A stretch of DNA of 64,000 nt from Salinispora arenicola (GTDB lineage Bacteria; Actinomycetota; Actinomycetes; Mycobacteriales; Micromonosporaceae): the NCBI RefSeq assembly GCF_006716065.1, contig NZ_VFOL01000001.1:5208001-5272000 (forward strand), given 5' to 3'. Positions 10,076 to 18,045 of the stretch are shown here, one piece after another (the first letter of the stretch is position 1; each line of letters opens with the position of its first letter). Position numbers and translations under genes: made by a program. The notes beneath the pieces are model-generated. The model was not told the DNA's origin and searched no databases. It was given only the letters and a program-made list of their open reading frames with translations.

Positions 10076-11817
10076 TGCTGCACCTGTACCGCGTAGGCTC
10101 GGACCAGACCGGTTCGCCCTTTGACGGTGAGGTCCCCGAGTGGCTCGACCGGGACCTGGGTGTGGGTGGATCGCCACGTGGATTCGCCGATGACGATCTG
10201 GCCGGGGTCGGCCATCGTTTGCAGTCGGGCGGCCACGTTGACCGCGTCGCCCATCGCGTTGAAGCCGCGTAGCTGGTCGCTGCCGATGTTCCCGACCAGC
10301 GCCGGGCCGGTGTTCACGCCGATACGGAACCGCGGCCAGTCGGGGTGGCCGGCGGCGATCTCGTCCACGGCGTGGCGCATCTGGGTGGCCGCACGTACCG
10401 CACGTAGCGCGTGGTCGGGCTGCCGGGCTGGGGCGTTGAACAGGGCCAGTAGGGCGTCACCGACGAACTGCACCACGGTGCCGCCGTTGTCGAGAATGCA
10501 GGGAACCGCTACCCCGTGGTAGCGGTTGAGCATGGCCACGATCTCCGCGGGTTCGGCCGCCTCAGAGAACGTGGTGAACCCGCGCAGGTCGGCGAACAGG
10601 GCCGTCACCTCGACAACCGAGCCACCCAACGCGGCCTGGTCCGGGTCGGCGATCAACGCGGCCGCGACATCCGGCGACAGGTAGTGCCGAAACAGGGTAC
10701 CCAGCCGGCGGCTGACCTCCCGCTCCGCCGACAACGCCTGTGCGGCGCGTTCCAGCACCGCGGTCTGCCGCTCGGTCAGCCCGAACCGTTCCCCCAACCC
10801 GGCCGCGACCGGGCCGATGTCACCGGTACCGTCACGCTCCCGCTCCGCGAGCGCGGACACCAGTTCCTCCAACGCCGCACTGTACTCGGCCCGAACCGCC
10901 CTGATGGTCTGATCCAACGCCAACCCGTCGAACAACCCGGCAGACGAACCCTCACGACGGTACTGAACAAACGCGCTGTAGCCGACAAAACCGAACGCCA
11001 ACGCCAGCAGCACATGCCACTGCCACCACGACAACGCCCACTTGTCGGCCAGCACCACCGTCACCATCGCCTCAGCCAGCAACACGAACGCCGTGATCAC
11101 ACTGATCAACATCGCCGACGGCTGACGCCGATACAGCAGGAAGTACCGCACCGCGGCGACCAACAGCAACGCCACCGACACCGGCGCCAACCAGACCAGC
11201 CACGCGTCCTCCACCGCGGGGTCCGGCTGATCCGACAACGGCGGCATATCCAGCAACGACACCACGCCCCACAGGGCGAGGATCACCGCCAGCTCACCCC
11301 AGAAGATATGCCGCGCGCGGAGGATCGCCGCACCCCGCCGGCCGTCCAACGGCAGCGACGAGGCCACCGCGAACACGGCGGCGAAAGCCAGCCCCACCGG
11401 CTGCGCCAACTCGAACCCGAGATTCGGATGCTCCACCAGCACCTGCGGCGTGGCCAACCCGTGCAACACGAAAAAACCGGCACTGGCCACAAACGCCAAC
11501 GACACCAGGAACAGTCGCGCATCATGCCGCCGATGCGCCGCCGCACTGACCATGACGCCGATCACCAGGTTCACCAGCGCCACCGCAACGATCAAATAGA
11601 AATGACCCAACGGGTCATGCCAGTGCACATCGGCCTGCGGACGCGCCACCAGCAGCCACAACCCCAAAAGCGGCAGCGCCATGTGAAACACCCAGACCAG
11701 AGCCCGCACCGGCACCACAACCTGGCGGCCTCGACGACGAGCCGGCCGCGGACGACGCCGCCGCTGAGCCAACGAAACAGGAGACCCGTTCAGCTGTCGC
11801 CACACAGGCCTCACCAT
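10072..11817 (-). CDS. Membrane-bound class III nucleotide cyclase
   Basis: About 581 residues. The N-terminal half has about 7-8 hydrophobic segments (roughly residues 40-285), then a linker and a C-terminal cyclase domain from about 400. Metal-binding Asp residues are D410 (ALFADLRGFTTF) and D454 (VQFVGDALLALF); the transition-state residues are N527 and R531 (GDAVNVAARL). The usual adenine-selecting Lys and Asp/Thr positions read Gln (Q450, VVQFVGD) and Asn (N520, GFNAMGD), so nucleotide preference is not certain. The ATG at 11817 is used; in-frame TTG 11829 and GTG 11814 are alternatives, none with a strong ribosome site. It overlaps the Crp-type gene downstream and is divergent from the plus-strand operon at 11901. 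Confidence 0.9.
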   Translation of the reverse strand: MVRPVWRQLNGSPVSLAQRRRRPRPARRRGRQVVVPVRALVWVFHMALPLLGLWLLVARPQADVHWHDPLGHFYLIVAVALVNLVIGVMVSAAAHRRHDARLFLVSLAFVASAGFFVLHGLATPQVLVEHPNLGFELAQPVGLAFAAVFAVASSLPLDGRRGAAILRARHIFWGELAVILALWGVVSLLDMPPLSDQPDPAVEDAWLVWLAPVSVALLLVAAVRYFLLYRRQPSAMLISVITAFVLLAEAMVTVVLADKWALSWWQWHVLLALAFGFVGYSAFVQYRREGSSAGLFDGLALDQTIRAVRAEYSAALEELVSALAERERDGTGDIGPVAAGLGERFGLTERQTAVLERAAQALSAEREVSRRLGTLFRHYLSPDVAAALIADPDQAALGGSVVEVTALFADLRGFTTFSEAAEPAEIVAMLNRYHGVAVPCILDNGGTVVQFVGDALLALFNAPARQPDHALRAVRAATQMRHAVDEIAAGHPDWPRFRIGVNTGPALVGNIGSDQLRGFNAMGDAVNVAARLQTMADPGQIVIGESTWRSTHTQVPVEPLGDLTVKGRTGLVRAYAVQVQQ

Positions 11818-11900
11818 ACGTGCCCACAACAGCCAGCCACCCGACGGCTATGGGTACTAGTACGCAGACTGCCGCGCCGAACGAGCGTTGACTACCCACC
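11818..11900. promoter_or_regulatory. Divergent intergenic region
   Basis: About 80 bases separate the cyclase (minus) from the secreted-protein/Rieske operon (plus), so promoters for both must be here. No confident -35/-10 pair or operator could be picked out by eye. The adjacent Crp-type protein is an obvious candidate to bind here, but I see no clean TGTGA-N6-TCACA site. Confidence 0.35.
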
Positions 11901-12539
11901 GTGAAATCCACTCCGCTGTTGACACTGCTCGGCGGCGTCACGCTCGGCGCGGTTGTGCTCGCGCTCAGCGTGCACGCCACCGGTGGGAACGACGAGCCAC
12001 CAGTCCCGGCCGCCGCCCCCGCCGCCACCGCGGGAGCATCCGCCGCCCCATCGCCATCCCCCTCTCCGACCGAAGCGCCCGTCAACGCCACCTGGGCAGG
12101 ACGACTGACCGCCGGCACACTCGCGATCTCGGTACAAAACGGCGTCGCTGTCGCCTACCTGTGCGACGGTGCCGCGATCGAGGCGTGGTTTCAGGGCACC
12201 GCCGCGGGCGGACGACTCGACCTGGCTGGCCGTGCCGGCGAGACGCTCAGCGGCACGTTCGGCGAGGGACAGGCCAGCGGCCAAATCAAGATCGACAACC
12301 AGGCCCTACCGTTCACCGTGACAACGGTCACGGCGCCGTCCGGGCTCTACCGGGCCACCGCGACGGTGCGCGGCGCGCAGGTCGACGGCGGGTGGATCGT
12401 GCTCGCTGACGGCACCCAGGTCGGCCTGGTCACTGTGGACGGTGTCGCCAGACCCGCGCCACCGCTGGACACCGCCACCGGCCGGGTCACCGTCGACGGC
12501 GATGTGCTCACCCCGACTCGCCCCAGGGAGTTGTCGTGA
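11901..12539 (+). CDS. Secreted/membrane-anchored protein of unknown function
   Basis: 212 residues from a GTG start with no strong ribosome site. A single N-terminal hydrophobic segment (LLTLLGGVTLGAVVLALSV) is followed by a Pro/Ala/Ser-rich linker (about 30-62). The C-terminal part is predicted to be beta-rich (TWAGRLTAGTLAISVQNGVA, AYLCDGAAIEAWFQG, GETLSGTFGEGQASGQI). I do not recognise the family. Its stop overlaps the start of the membrane protein by four bases (GTGA), making it the first gene of a tightly coupled three-gene operon ending in a Rieske protein. This suggests an extracytoplasmic part in the same redox process. Confidence 0.8.
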   Translation: MKSTPLLTLLGGVTLGAVVLALSVHATGGNDEPPVPAAAPAATAGASAAPSPSPSPTEAPVNATWAGRLTAGTLAISVQNGVAVAYLCDGAAIEAWFQGTAAGGRLDLAGRAGETLSGTFGEGQASGQIKIDNQALPFTVTTVTAPSGLYRATATVRGAQVDGGWIVLADGTQVGLVTVDGVARPAPPLDTATGRVTVDGDVLTPTRPRELS

Positions 12540-13132
12540 CCATCCCCCACGAGACCAGAACGAACCACACCATCGACGAGGGCGCGGGGCGCGCTGTCGG
12601 CACCAGCCAGCTGACGCTGCTCGGTGTCCCGTTCCTGATCGGTGCCACGGTCGCGGTGACCCTCGGGGTCTACGGCAGTCTGCACGAGCCGACCGGTGTC
12701 GCGGTGAACGTGGGCGGATTCTCCAGCCCACAGACAGTCAAGGTGTGGCTCGCTACCGGCGTGGCCGTGCTCGCGGTGACTCAGCTGCTGTCCGCACTGT
12801 CGATGTGGGGCAAACTCGGCTCGTCGGCTCCCAGCTGGGCCGCACCCGTACATCGGTGGTCGGGGCGACTGGCGTTCCTGCTCGCTGTCCCCGTGGCGAT
12901 CCACTGCCTGTACGCGCTCGGTTTCGCCACCTACGACCTGCGCGTCGTGACGCACGGGCTGCTCGGCTGCTTCTTCTTCGGCGCCTTCACCGTCAAGATG
13001 CTCGCCCTACCGAAGCCTGGCCTGCGCGGGTGGGTCCTGCCGGTGCTGGGCGGCACCGTGTTCACCGCCCTGATCGCGCTGTGGTTGACGTCGTCGTTCT
13101 GGTACTTCACCACGATCGGAGTCACGCTGTGA
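12536..13132 (+). CDS. Multi-pass membrane protein, DUF6529-like, possible b-type cytochrome
   Basis: 198 residues from GTG 12536, overlapping the upstream stop by four bases. About five hydrophobic segments (roughly 26-46, 67-89, 108-130, 138-158, 168-190). Three histidines lie at or near membrane segments in the C-terminal half: H106 (PVHRWSGRLAF), H123 (AIHCLYALGF) and H140 (VVTHGLLGCFFFGAF). This spacing is reminiscent of cytochrome b561/ferric-reductase-type haem proteins and of proteins annotated DUF6529. It is followed by a Rieske gene with another GTGA overlap. Haem binding is inference from the histidines and the partner gene. Confidence 0.82.
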   Translation: MTIPHETRTNHTIDEGAGRAVGTSQLTLLGVPFLIGATVAVTLGVYGSLHEPTGVAVNVGGFSSPQTVKVWLATGVAVLAVTQLLSALSMWGKLGSSAPSWAAPVHRWSGRLAFLLAVPVAIHCLYALGFATYDLRVVTHGLLGCFFFGAFTVKMLALPKPGLRGWVLPVLGGTVFTALIALWLTSSFWYFTTIGVTL

Positions 13133-13743
13133 GCGCATCGAGGACGGCCGCCGGCAGGCCCGGTGGCGAACTGACCGGCGACGCCCGGCCGGCAACCGGG
13201 GTCGGCAGCGAGGCGCACGGCCCCGACGGCCTGGGCCCAGAAGTGACCACCTGCCCCGACCCACTCGACGGTCAGGTCCGCGGGCGACCAGGAGGATGCG
13301 CGTCGCGGCGGCGTCTGCTCGCCGGGGTGGGCGCGACCGGGGCGATCGTCCTGAGCGGTTGTGCCACCTACGACAGCTCCGCACCGGCCGCGGGTGGCGG
13401 AGGGAACACCGGTGGTGGTGACGGCACCGCAGCGGGCAGCGACGCCGCCAGCGGCGGGCAGGTGCTGGCACGGGCAGCCGACGTCCCGGTCGGCGGCGGC
13501 ACGATCCTCGCCGACGCCGGGGTGGTCATCACCCAACCGCAGGAGGGCACGTTCAAGGGGTTCTCGGCGACCTGTACGCACCAGGGCTGCGCCGTGGCCG
13601 AGGTGTCCGACGGGACGATCAACTGTCCCTGCCACGGCAGCAAGTTCTCGGTAGCCGACGGCTCTGTGGTGGGCGGGCCAGCTCCGCGCAGCCTCGACCC
13701 ACGTGACCTCGTCGTCGAGGGCAGCGACATTCGCCTGGCCTGA
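13129..13743 (+). CDS. Tat-exported Rieske [2Fe-2S] lipoprotein
   Basis: 204 residues from GTG 13129, which overlaps the upstream TGA. An unusually long N-terminal extension (about 55 residues) precedes a Tat-type signal (SRRRLLAGVGATG) and a lipobox ending at C78 (VLSGC). A Gly/Ala/Ser linker leads to the Rieske fold with both cluster motifs: C149-T-H151-Q-G-C154 and C166-P-C168-H169-G. In the family the first Cys and the His of each motif bind the cluster, and the other two Cys form a disulfide. The protein probably passes electrons to or from the membrane protein encoded just upstream. The donor, acceptor and pathway are unknown. Confidence 0.93.
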   Translation: MSASRTAAGRPGGELTGDARPATGVGSEAHGPDGLGPEVTTCPDPLDGQVRGRPGGCASRRRLLAGVGATGAIVLSGCATYDSSAPAAGGGGNTGGGDGTAAGSDAASGGQVLARAADVPVGGGTILADAGVVITQPQEGTFKGFSATCTHQGCAVAEVSDGTINCPCHGSKFSVADGSVVGGPAPRSLDPRDLVVEGSDIRLA

Positions 13744-13799
13744 TGAGCTGCGCACTGCGGGCCGTGCAGATCCCTGATCCGGACGGCCGCCACCCGGGT

Positions 13800-13820
13800 C
13801 GCCTGCCGAGTTGGCAGGCG
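13800..13820 (+). terminator. Hairpin after Rieske operon
   Basis: CGCCTGCC-GAGTT-GGCAGGCG forms a perfect 8-bp stem with a 5-base loop, 57 bases after the Rieske stop and just before the dynamin gene. No T-run follows, as is common in high-GC actinomycetes, so it could be a weak terminator or a structured leader of the next gene. Confidence 0.5.
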
Positions 13821-13846
13821 CCTGGGGGCACGAGGGGAGCATGACG

Positions 13847-15658
13847 ATGACGACATCGGAGACGGCAGCGACGGGCGTGCTCGAACGGACAGCACAGCTG
13901 GTGGACCACGCCCTGCGCGCCTGTGAGGCTTACCAACGCGCAGACCTCGCCGCCCGGCTACGACATGCCCGGCGCCGCCTGTACGCCACCGACGTGCACG
14001 TGGTGGTGGTCGGCGAGTTCAAGAAGGGGAAGAGCTCCCTGGTGAACGCGCTGGTCGGCACTGATCTGTGCCCGGTCAACGACGGTCCTGCCACCGCGGT
14101 TCCCACCCAGGTGCGCTATGGCGAGCAGGTGGCCGCGGTGTTGCTGCGCGAGGGTGAACCGCCGGCACGGGAACCGATCGCGCTGGAGGACATCCGCGGA
14201 CACGTGGTGGAGACCGATGCCGGGTCTGGTTCCACGCCGCCACGCGCGATCGAGGTGAGCCTGCCCCGCAGGCTGCTCGCCGGTGGCCTGGTCCTGGTCG
14301 ACACGCCCGGCGTGGGTGGCCTCAACTCCGCCCACGCGACGGCCAGCCTGGCGGCGACCTCGATGGCCGACGCGGTCGTCTTCGTCACCGACGCGTCGCA
14401 GGAGCTGACCCGCACCGAGGTCGACTTCCTGTACCAGGTGCGGGAGATGTGTCCCACCGTCATCTGCGTCATGACGAAGACCGACTTCTATCCGGCCTGG
14501 CGCAAGGTCCGCGACCTCAACCAGCGGCACGTCGGCACCGACTTCCCGATCATGGCGGTGTCCTCGACGCTGCGGTCCCGTGCGGTGGCTGCCGGGGACA
14601 AGGATCTCAACCGCGAGTCCGGCTTCGGGGACCTGGTCGCGTTCGTCGCCGACCGGGTTGGCGTGTCGGCGGCGAAGCGTCTGGCGACCGAGTGCGCCGC
14701 GGACGTCGCGAACGCGATGGATCAGATCAGTGCCCAGTTCCGGGCCGAACGGGCAACGTTGGCTGACCCGGATGCCGCCCAACGGATCGTCGACGACCTC
14801 GCCGCCACCCGAGCCCAGACCGAGGCCCTGCGAGGCGCCGCGGCCCGGTGGAGCCAGACGCTCAATGACGGAGTTCTCGACCTGACCGCGGACGTTGATC
14901 ATGATTTGCGCAGCCGGATACGACAGGTGGTCGAGGACTCGGACGACATGATCGCCGATATCGACCCGGCCGACTCGTGGGACTCGGTGGAGACATGGCT
15001 ACAGTCGCGAATCGCCGCCGAGGCCCTGGCGAACTACACCATGCTGCGCGACCGCGCTGAGGAACTCAGCTGGGAGGTTGCCGACCACTTCCGAAAGGCA
15101 TCCGGAGCGGCGCTCGAACAGCTCGCCGTCCACGACCCGAGCCGGCTGGCGGCCCAGGCCGGCGAGCACAAGGATCTCGACCTGAGCAAGATGAAGGTCG
15201 GAAAGCAGGCCATGGTGGCGTTGAAGAACGCGTACACCGGCGGTCTGATGTTCACGATGCTCGGCAGCCTGCTGGGACTGGGGCTGGGACCGATCGGGCT
15301 CGGCATCGGGCTCATCATGGGTCACAAGGGCCTGCGCGACGAAAAGAAGCGCCAGCTGCAGAACCGGCGCAACCAGGCGAAGAACTCGGTGCGTCGCTAC
15401 TGCGACGAGGTCAACTTCGTCGTCGGGAAGGACTCCCGGGACACGCTACGCCGGATCCAGCGGCAGCTACGCGACCACTATGCCGCCCTGGCCGAGGAAC
15501 TCAACAAGTCCACCGCCGAGGCGCTGAAGGCCGCCACCGACGCGGCAAAGACCACCAAGACCAACCGGGCGGCTCGCCTGCGGGACCTCGATGCGGAACT
15601 GGCTCGACTGGCGAAGGTGCGGCAGCTGGCCGGCGCGATCGCGGAGGCTATGGCATGA
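13847..15658 (+). CDS. Dynamin-like GTPase (IniA-like)
   Basis: About 603 residues. ATG 13847 sits 7 bases after GGGGAG; ATG 13841 is an in-frame alternative. The GTPase domain shows G1 (VGEFKKGKSSLVNALVG), G3 (LVLVDTPGVGGLN) and G4 (VMTKTDFY). A long helical stalk-like region follows, then a glycine-rich hydrophobic paddle near residues 455-500 (MFTMLGSLLGLGLGPIGLGI), then further charged helices. This layout matches bacterial dynamin-like proteins such as mycobacterial IniA, which remodel or protect the cytoplasmic membrane. It overlaps the next dynamin gene by four bases, so the two are probably made in fixed ratio and may act as a hetero-oligomer. Confidence 0.92.
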   Translation: MTTSETAATGVLERTAQLVDHALRACEAYQRADLAARLRHARRRLYATDVHVVVVGEFKKGKSSLVNALVGTDLCPVNDGPATAVPTQVRYGEQVAAVLLREGEPPAREPIALEDIRGHVVETDAGSGSTPPRAIEVSLPRRLLAGGLVLVDTPGVGGLNSAHATASLAATSMADAVVFVTDASQELTRTEVDFLYQVREMCPTVICVMTKTDFYPAWRKVRDLNQRHVGTDFPIMAVSSTLRSRAVAAGDKDLNRESGFGDLVAFVADRVGVSAAKRLATECAADVANAMDQISAQFRAERATLADPDAAQRIVDDLAATRAQTEALRGAAARWSQTLNDGVLDLTADVDHDLRSRIRQVVEDSDDMIADIDPADSWDSVETWLQSRIAAEALANYTMLRDRAEELSWEVADHFRKASGAALEQLAVHDPSRLAAQAGEHKDLDLSKMKVGKQAMVALKNAYTGGLMFTMLGSLLGLGLGPIGLGIGLIMGHKGLRDEKKRQLQNRRNQAKNSVRRYCDEVNFVVGKDSRDTLRRIQRQLRDHYAALAEELNKSTAEALKAATDAAKTTKTNRAARLRDLDAELARLAKVRQLAGAIAEAMA

Positions 15659-17160
15659 CCAGGCCGATCCCAGCGAACCTGCTGGACCGGACCCGCGCGG
15701 CGCTGAACCGCGCGATAGGCGTCTACCGTGGCACAGCGGACGAGCCGCAGCTGGTGGCGATCCGCGACCGCCTCGACGAGCCGCTGCGGGTGGCCATTGC
15801 CGGCCGGGCGAAGGCCGGCAAGTCGACGCTGCTCAACGCCCTGGTCGGAGAACGACTGGCGCCGACCGACACGGGTGAGTGCACCCGCGTCGTGACCTGG
15901 TACGCCGACGGCCACACCTACCGGGTCACCGCGCACGTCGCTGACCAACCTCCCGTTCAGCTGCGGTTCAGCCGTGACGACGGCGCGATCGAGATCGACC
16001 TCGCCGGCCGGGCACCGGAGGAGATCGACCACCTCACCGTGATCTGGCCCTCGCAGGCCCTGAGGACCACCACGTTGGTCGACACCCCCGGCATCGGATC
16101 CCTGACCGACCGGGTGTCGAGACGGTCCTGGGACCTGCTCGCCGCCGACGGCGCGGAGGAGGAAGCGATGCCCACCGACGCGGTGCTCTACCTCATGCGG
16201 CACGTGCACGCCTCCGATATGGAATTTCTCAAGGCTTTTCGGGACAGCGAGGTGTCTCGGCCCAATCCGATCAACGCTATCGGTGTCCTGTCCCGCGCCG
16301 ATGAGATCGGTGTCGGTCGGATCGATTCGATGGCGTCGGCGCAACGCATCGCCTCGCACCTGACAATGGACCCGAGAATGCGGCGGATGGTGCAGACCGT
16401 CGTGCCCGTGGCTGGCCTGTTGGCGGAGACTGCGGCAACGCTCACCGAGGCCGAGATGGAGCGGCTGCGACGCATCGCGAAGCTGGCACCCCGCGATGTC
16501 GAGGCACTGCTGCTGTCCGCAGACCGGTTCCGAGAGTCGACGCCGGAACTGGGGCTGACCAGGATCGAGCGAGACGTACTGCTGGCGCGATTCGGCCTGT
16601 TCGGCCTGCGACTGGCGGCGGCGATAGTACGGCAGCGAGTGGTGCGGACCGCCGGCGAGCTGGCCCGCGAGTTGTCGGCGCGAAGCGGCCTGGTCGAGCT
16701 CAGGGCGGTGCTCGGCTCACTGTTCTTCGAACGGCGCGACGTGCTCAAGAGCCGATCGGCACTGCTGGCCATTGACGCCCTCACCCGCACCCGCCCCGCA
16801 CCGGGTAGTGAGGCGACCGCAGCCGAGGTGGAGGAGATCTTGGCTGGTGCGCACCCCTTCAGCGAGCTACGGGTGCTGACCTCGGTGCGGGCTGGCTGGG
16901 TCACCGGCAAGCCCGCCGTCATTGACGACTTGGAGCGGCTCATCGGCGGTCAGGGCGTTGCGCCGCACGTCCGCGTGGGTCTGGAGCCGGACGCGTCGCC
17001 GCAGGAACTGACATCGGCGGTCCACGCCGCGCTCGAACGTTGGCAGATACGGTGCGAAAGCCCGATGACCAGCCGTGAGATGGCGATTGCGGGCCGGATC
17101 GCCGTCCGCTCCTGCGAGGGGATGCTTGCCTCACTGACCGGCGGCGGCCGGGGCGAATGA
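15655..17160 (+). CDS. Dynamin-like GTPase (IniC-like)
   Basis: 501 residues; ATG 15655 overlaps the TGA of the first dynamin gene (ATGA). G1 is AGRAKAGKSTLLNALVG, switch II/G3 is TTLVDTPGIGSL and G4 is a variant LSRAD. The stalk is shorter than in the upstream partner and no obvious membrane-inserting paddle is seen, as in IniC relative to IniA. Tandem two-gene dynamins are known in actinomycetes (iniAC, dynAB). The stop lies five bases from the convergent stop of the IniB-like gene. Confidence 0.9.
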   Translation: MTRPIPANLLDRTRAALNRAIGVYRGTADEPQLVAIRDRLDEPLRVAIAGRAKAGKSTLLNALVGERLAPTDTGECTRVVTWYADGHTYRVTAHVADQPPVQLRFSRDDGAIEIDLAGRAPEEIDHLTVIWPSQALRTTTLVDTPGIGSLTDRVSRRSWDLLAADGAEEEAMPTDAVLYLMRHVHASDMEFLKAFRDSEVSRPNPINAIGVLSRADEIGVGRIDSMASAQRIASHLTMDPRMRRMVQTVVPVAGLLAETAATLTEAEMERLRRIAKLAPRDVEALLLSADRFRESTPELGLTRIERDVLLARFGLFGLRLAAAIVRQRVVRTAGELARELSARSGLVELRAVLGSLFFERRDVLKSRSALLAIDALTRTRPAPGSEATAAEVEEILAGAHPFSELRVLTSVRAGWVTGKPAVIDDLERLIGGQGVAPHVRVGLEPDASPQELTSAVHAALERWQIRCESPMTSREMAIAGRIAVRSCEGMLASLTGGGRGE

Positions 17161-17165
17161 ACTGG

Positions 17166-17846
17166 TCAGACGCTGTCGCCGTGGAAGTCGTCGCCCAGCC
17201 ACGGCTCGTCTGGTTGCTGGACGCCGTCGACCCTGGCCAGATCGTGCACCGAGTGGCCGGTCCCACCGATGTCGGCGAGGGGTGCGGTAACGATCACCGC
17301 CACGCCCGCCGGGTCGGTGTCCAGGCCGTAGTCGTGTTCCTCCTCGGCATCCACCTGCGCGCCGAGACCAAACGCCAGGTCGAAAGAGGCATCCGGGTCA
17401 CTGGCCGGCTCGGACCACGGCTCACCTCCGACAGCATCGTCCTTTCCGGAGTGCGCCGTGGTCGGATCGCTGGACTCGGCAGCGGGATCACCGTCCAGGT
17501 CCACCGTCGGATCGTCGGACTCGGCGGTGGGATCGCCGTCCAGGTCCACCATCGGATCACCGCCGTCGACAAGCGGTGCGGTAGCCAACAGGTCCAGACC
17601 AGTGGCCCCAGTCGTGTTCGTGTCGCCGAAGCCGCGGTGAGCCATAACTGTCGGGGCGATGTGTTCCGCGAGGGCCGGGTCCGCCACGTCGGCGTAGTGG
17701 GAAACCGCCTCGTTGACGAGGTCGGCGGGCAGCCCAGGGTGACCGTGGACACCGATGAAGGCGTCCGGGTCGGCGGCGTACTCCTGCCGGGCGTTCTCAC
17801 TGCCGGCGAGGTCACCGAGCGCGTCGAGAAGTCGGCCCGAGTCCAT
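17166..17846 (-). CDS. IniB-like N-terminal domain acidic protein
   Basis: About 226 residues. The first 70 residues (LLDALGDLAGSENARQEYAA, DPDAFIGVHGH, LPADLVNEAVSHYADVADP) resemble the short helical N-terminal domain of IniB-type proteins and of the second IniB-like protein at 22595. The remainder is a very acidic, low-complexity tail with a short repeat (DPTVDLDGDPAAES). ATG 17846 is used; GTG 17855 is possible and neither has a good ribosome site. It is transcribed convergently to the dynamin genes and divergently from the Hsp70 gene. No enzymatic motif is seen. It may be an adaptor or scaffold for the GTPases; that is inference. Confidence 0.78.
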   Translation of the reverse strand: MDSGRLLDALGDLAGSENARQEYAADPDAFIGVHGHPGLPADLVNEAVSHYADVADPALAEHIAPTVMAHRGFGDTNTTGATGLDLLATAPLVDGGDPMVDLDGDPTAESDDPTVDLDGDPAAESSDPTTAHSGKDDAVGGEPWSEPASDPDASFDLAFGLGAQVDAEEEHDYGLDTDPAGVAVIVTAPLADIGGTGHSVHDLARVDGVQQPDEPWLGDDFHGDSV

Positions 17847-18045
17847 GCCACCCACGGTAGGGATCGTGCCACCGATACCGCAGCGGGGAGATCCCCGACC
17901 GACCCCCTAATCGTCGCGGATGGCGGTGGTGACTGACCGCGACGCACGAGCCGTGAACAGCACCCCGCGCAGCGCCGACGGTGTCAGGCCGCGAAGCGCG
18001 AAGCGTGGGGTGGTGAACCTGCAGGGCGCACACGCTGGAGTAGAG
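17847..18045. promoter_or_regulatory. Divergent region between IniB-like and Hsp70 genes
   Basis: About 200 bases lie between the acidic IniB-like gene (minus) and the Hsp70 gene (plus) and should contain both promoters. The Hsp70 frame is open back to 17920, but the conserved N-terminus and a GGAG-type ribosome site support ATG 18046. No clear operator was found. Confidence 0.4.

Noticed and set aside
10516-11904. Plus-strand open frame of about 460 codons rich in Arg, Gln and His
   Set aside because: Antisense shadow of the nucleotide cyclase gene; composition is typical of the reverse of high-GC coding DNA.
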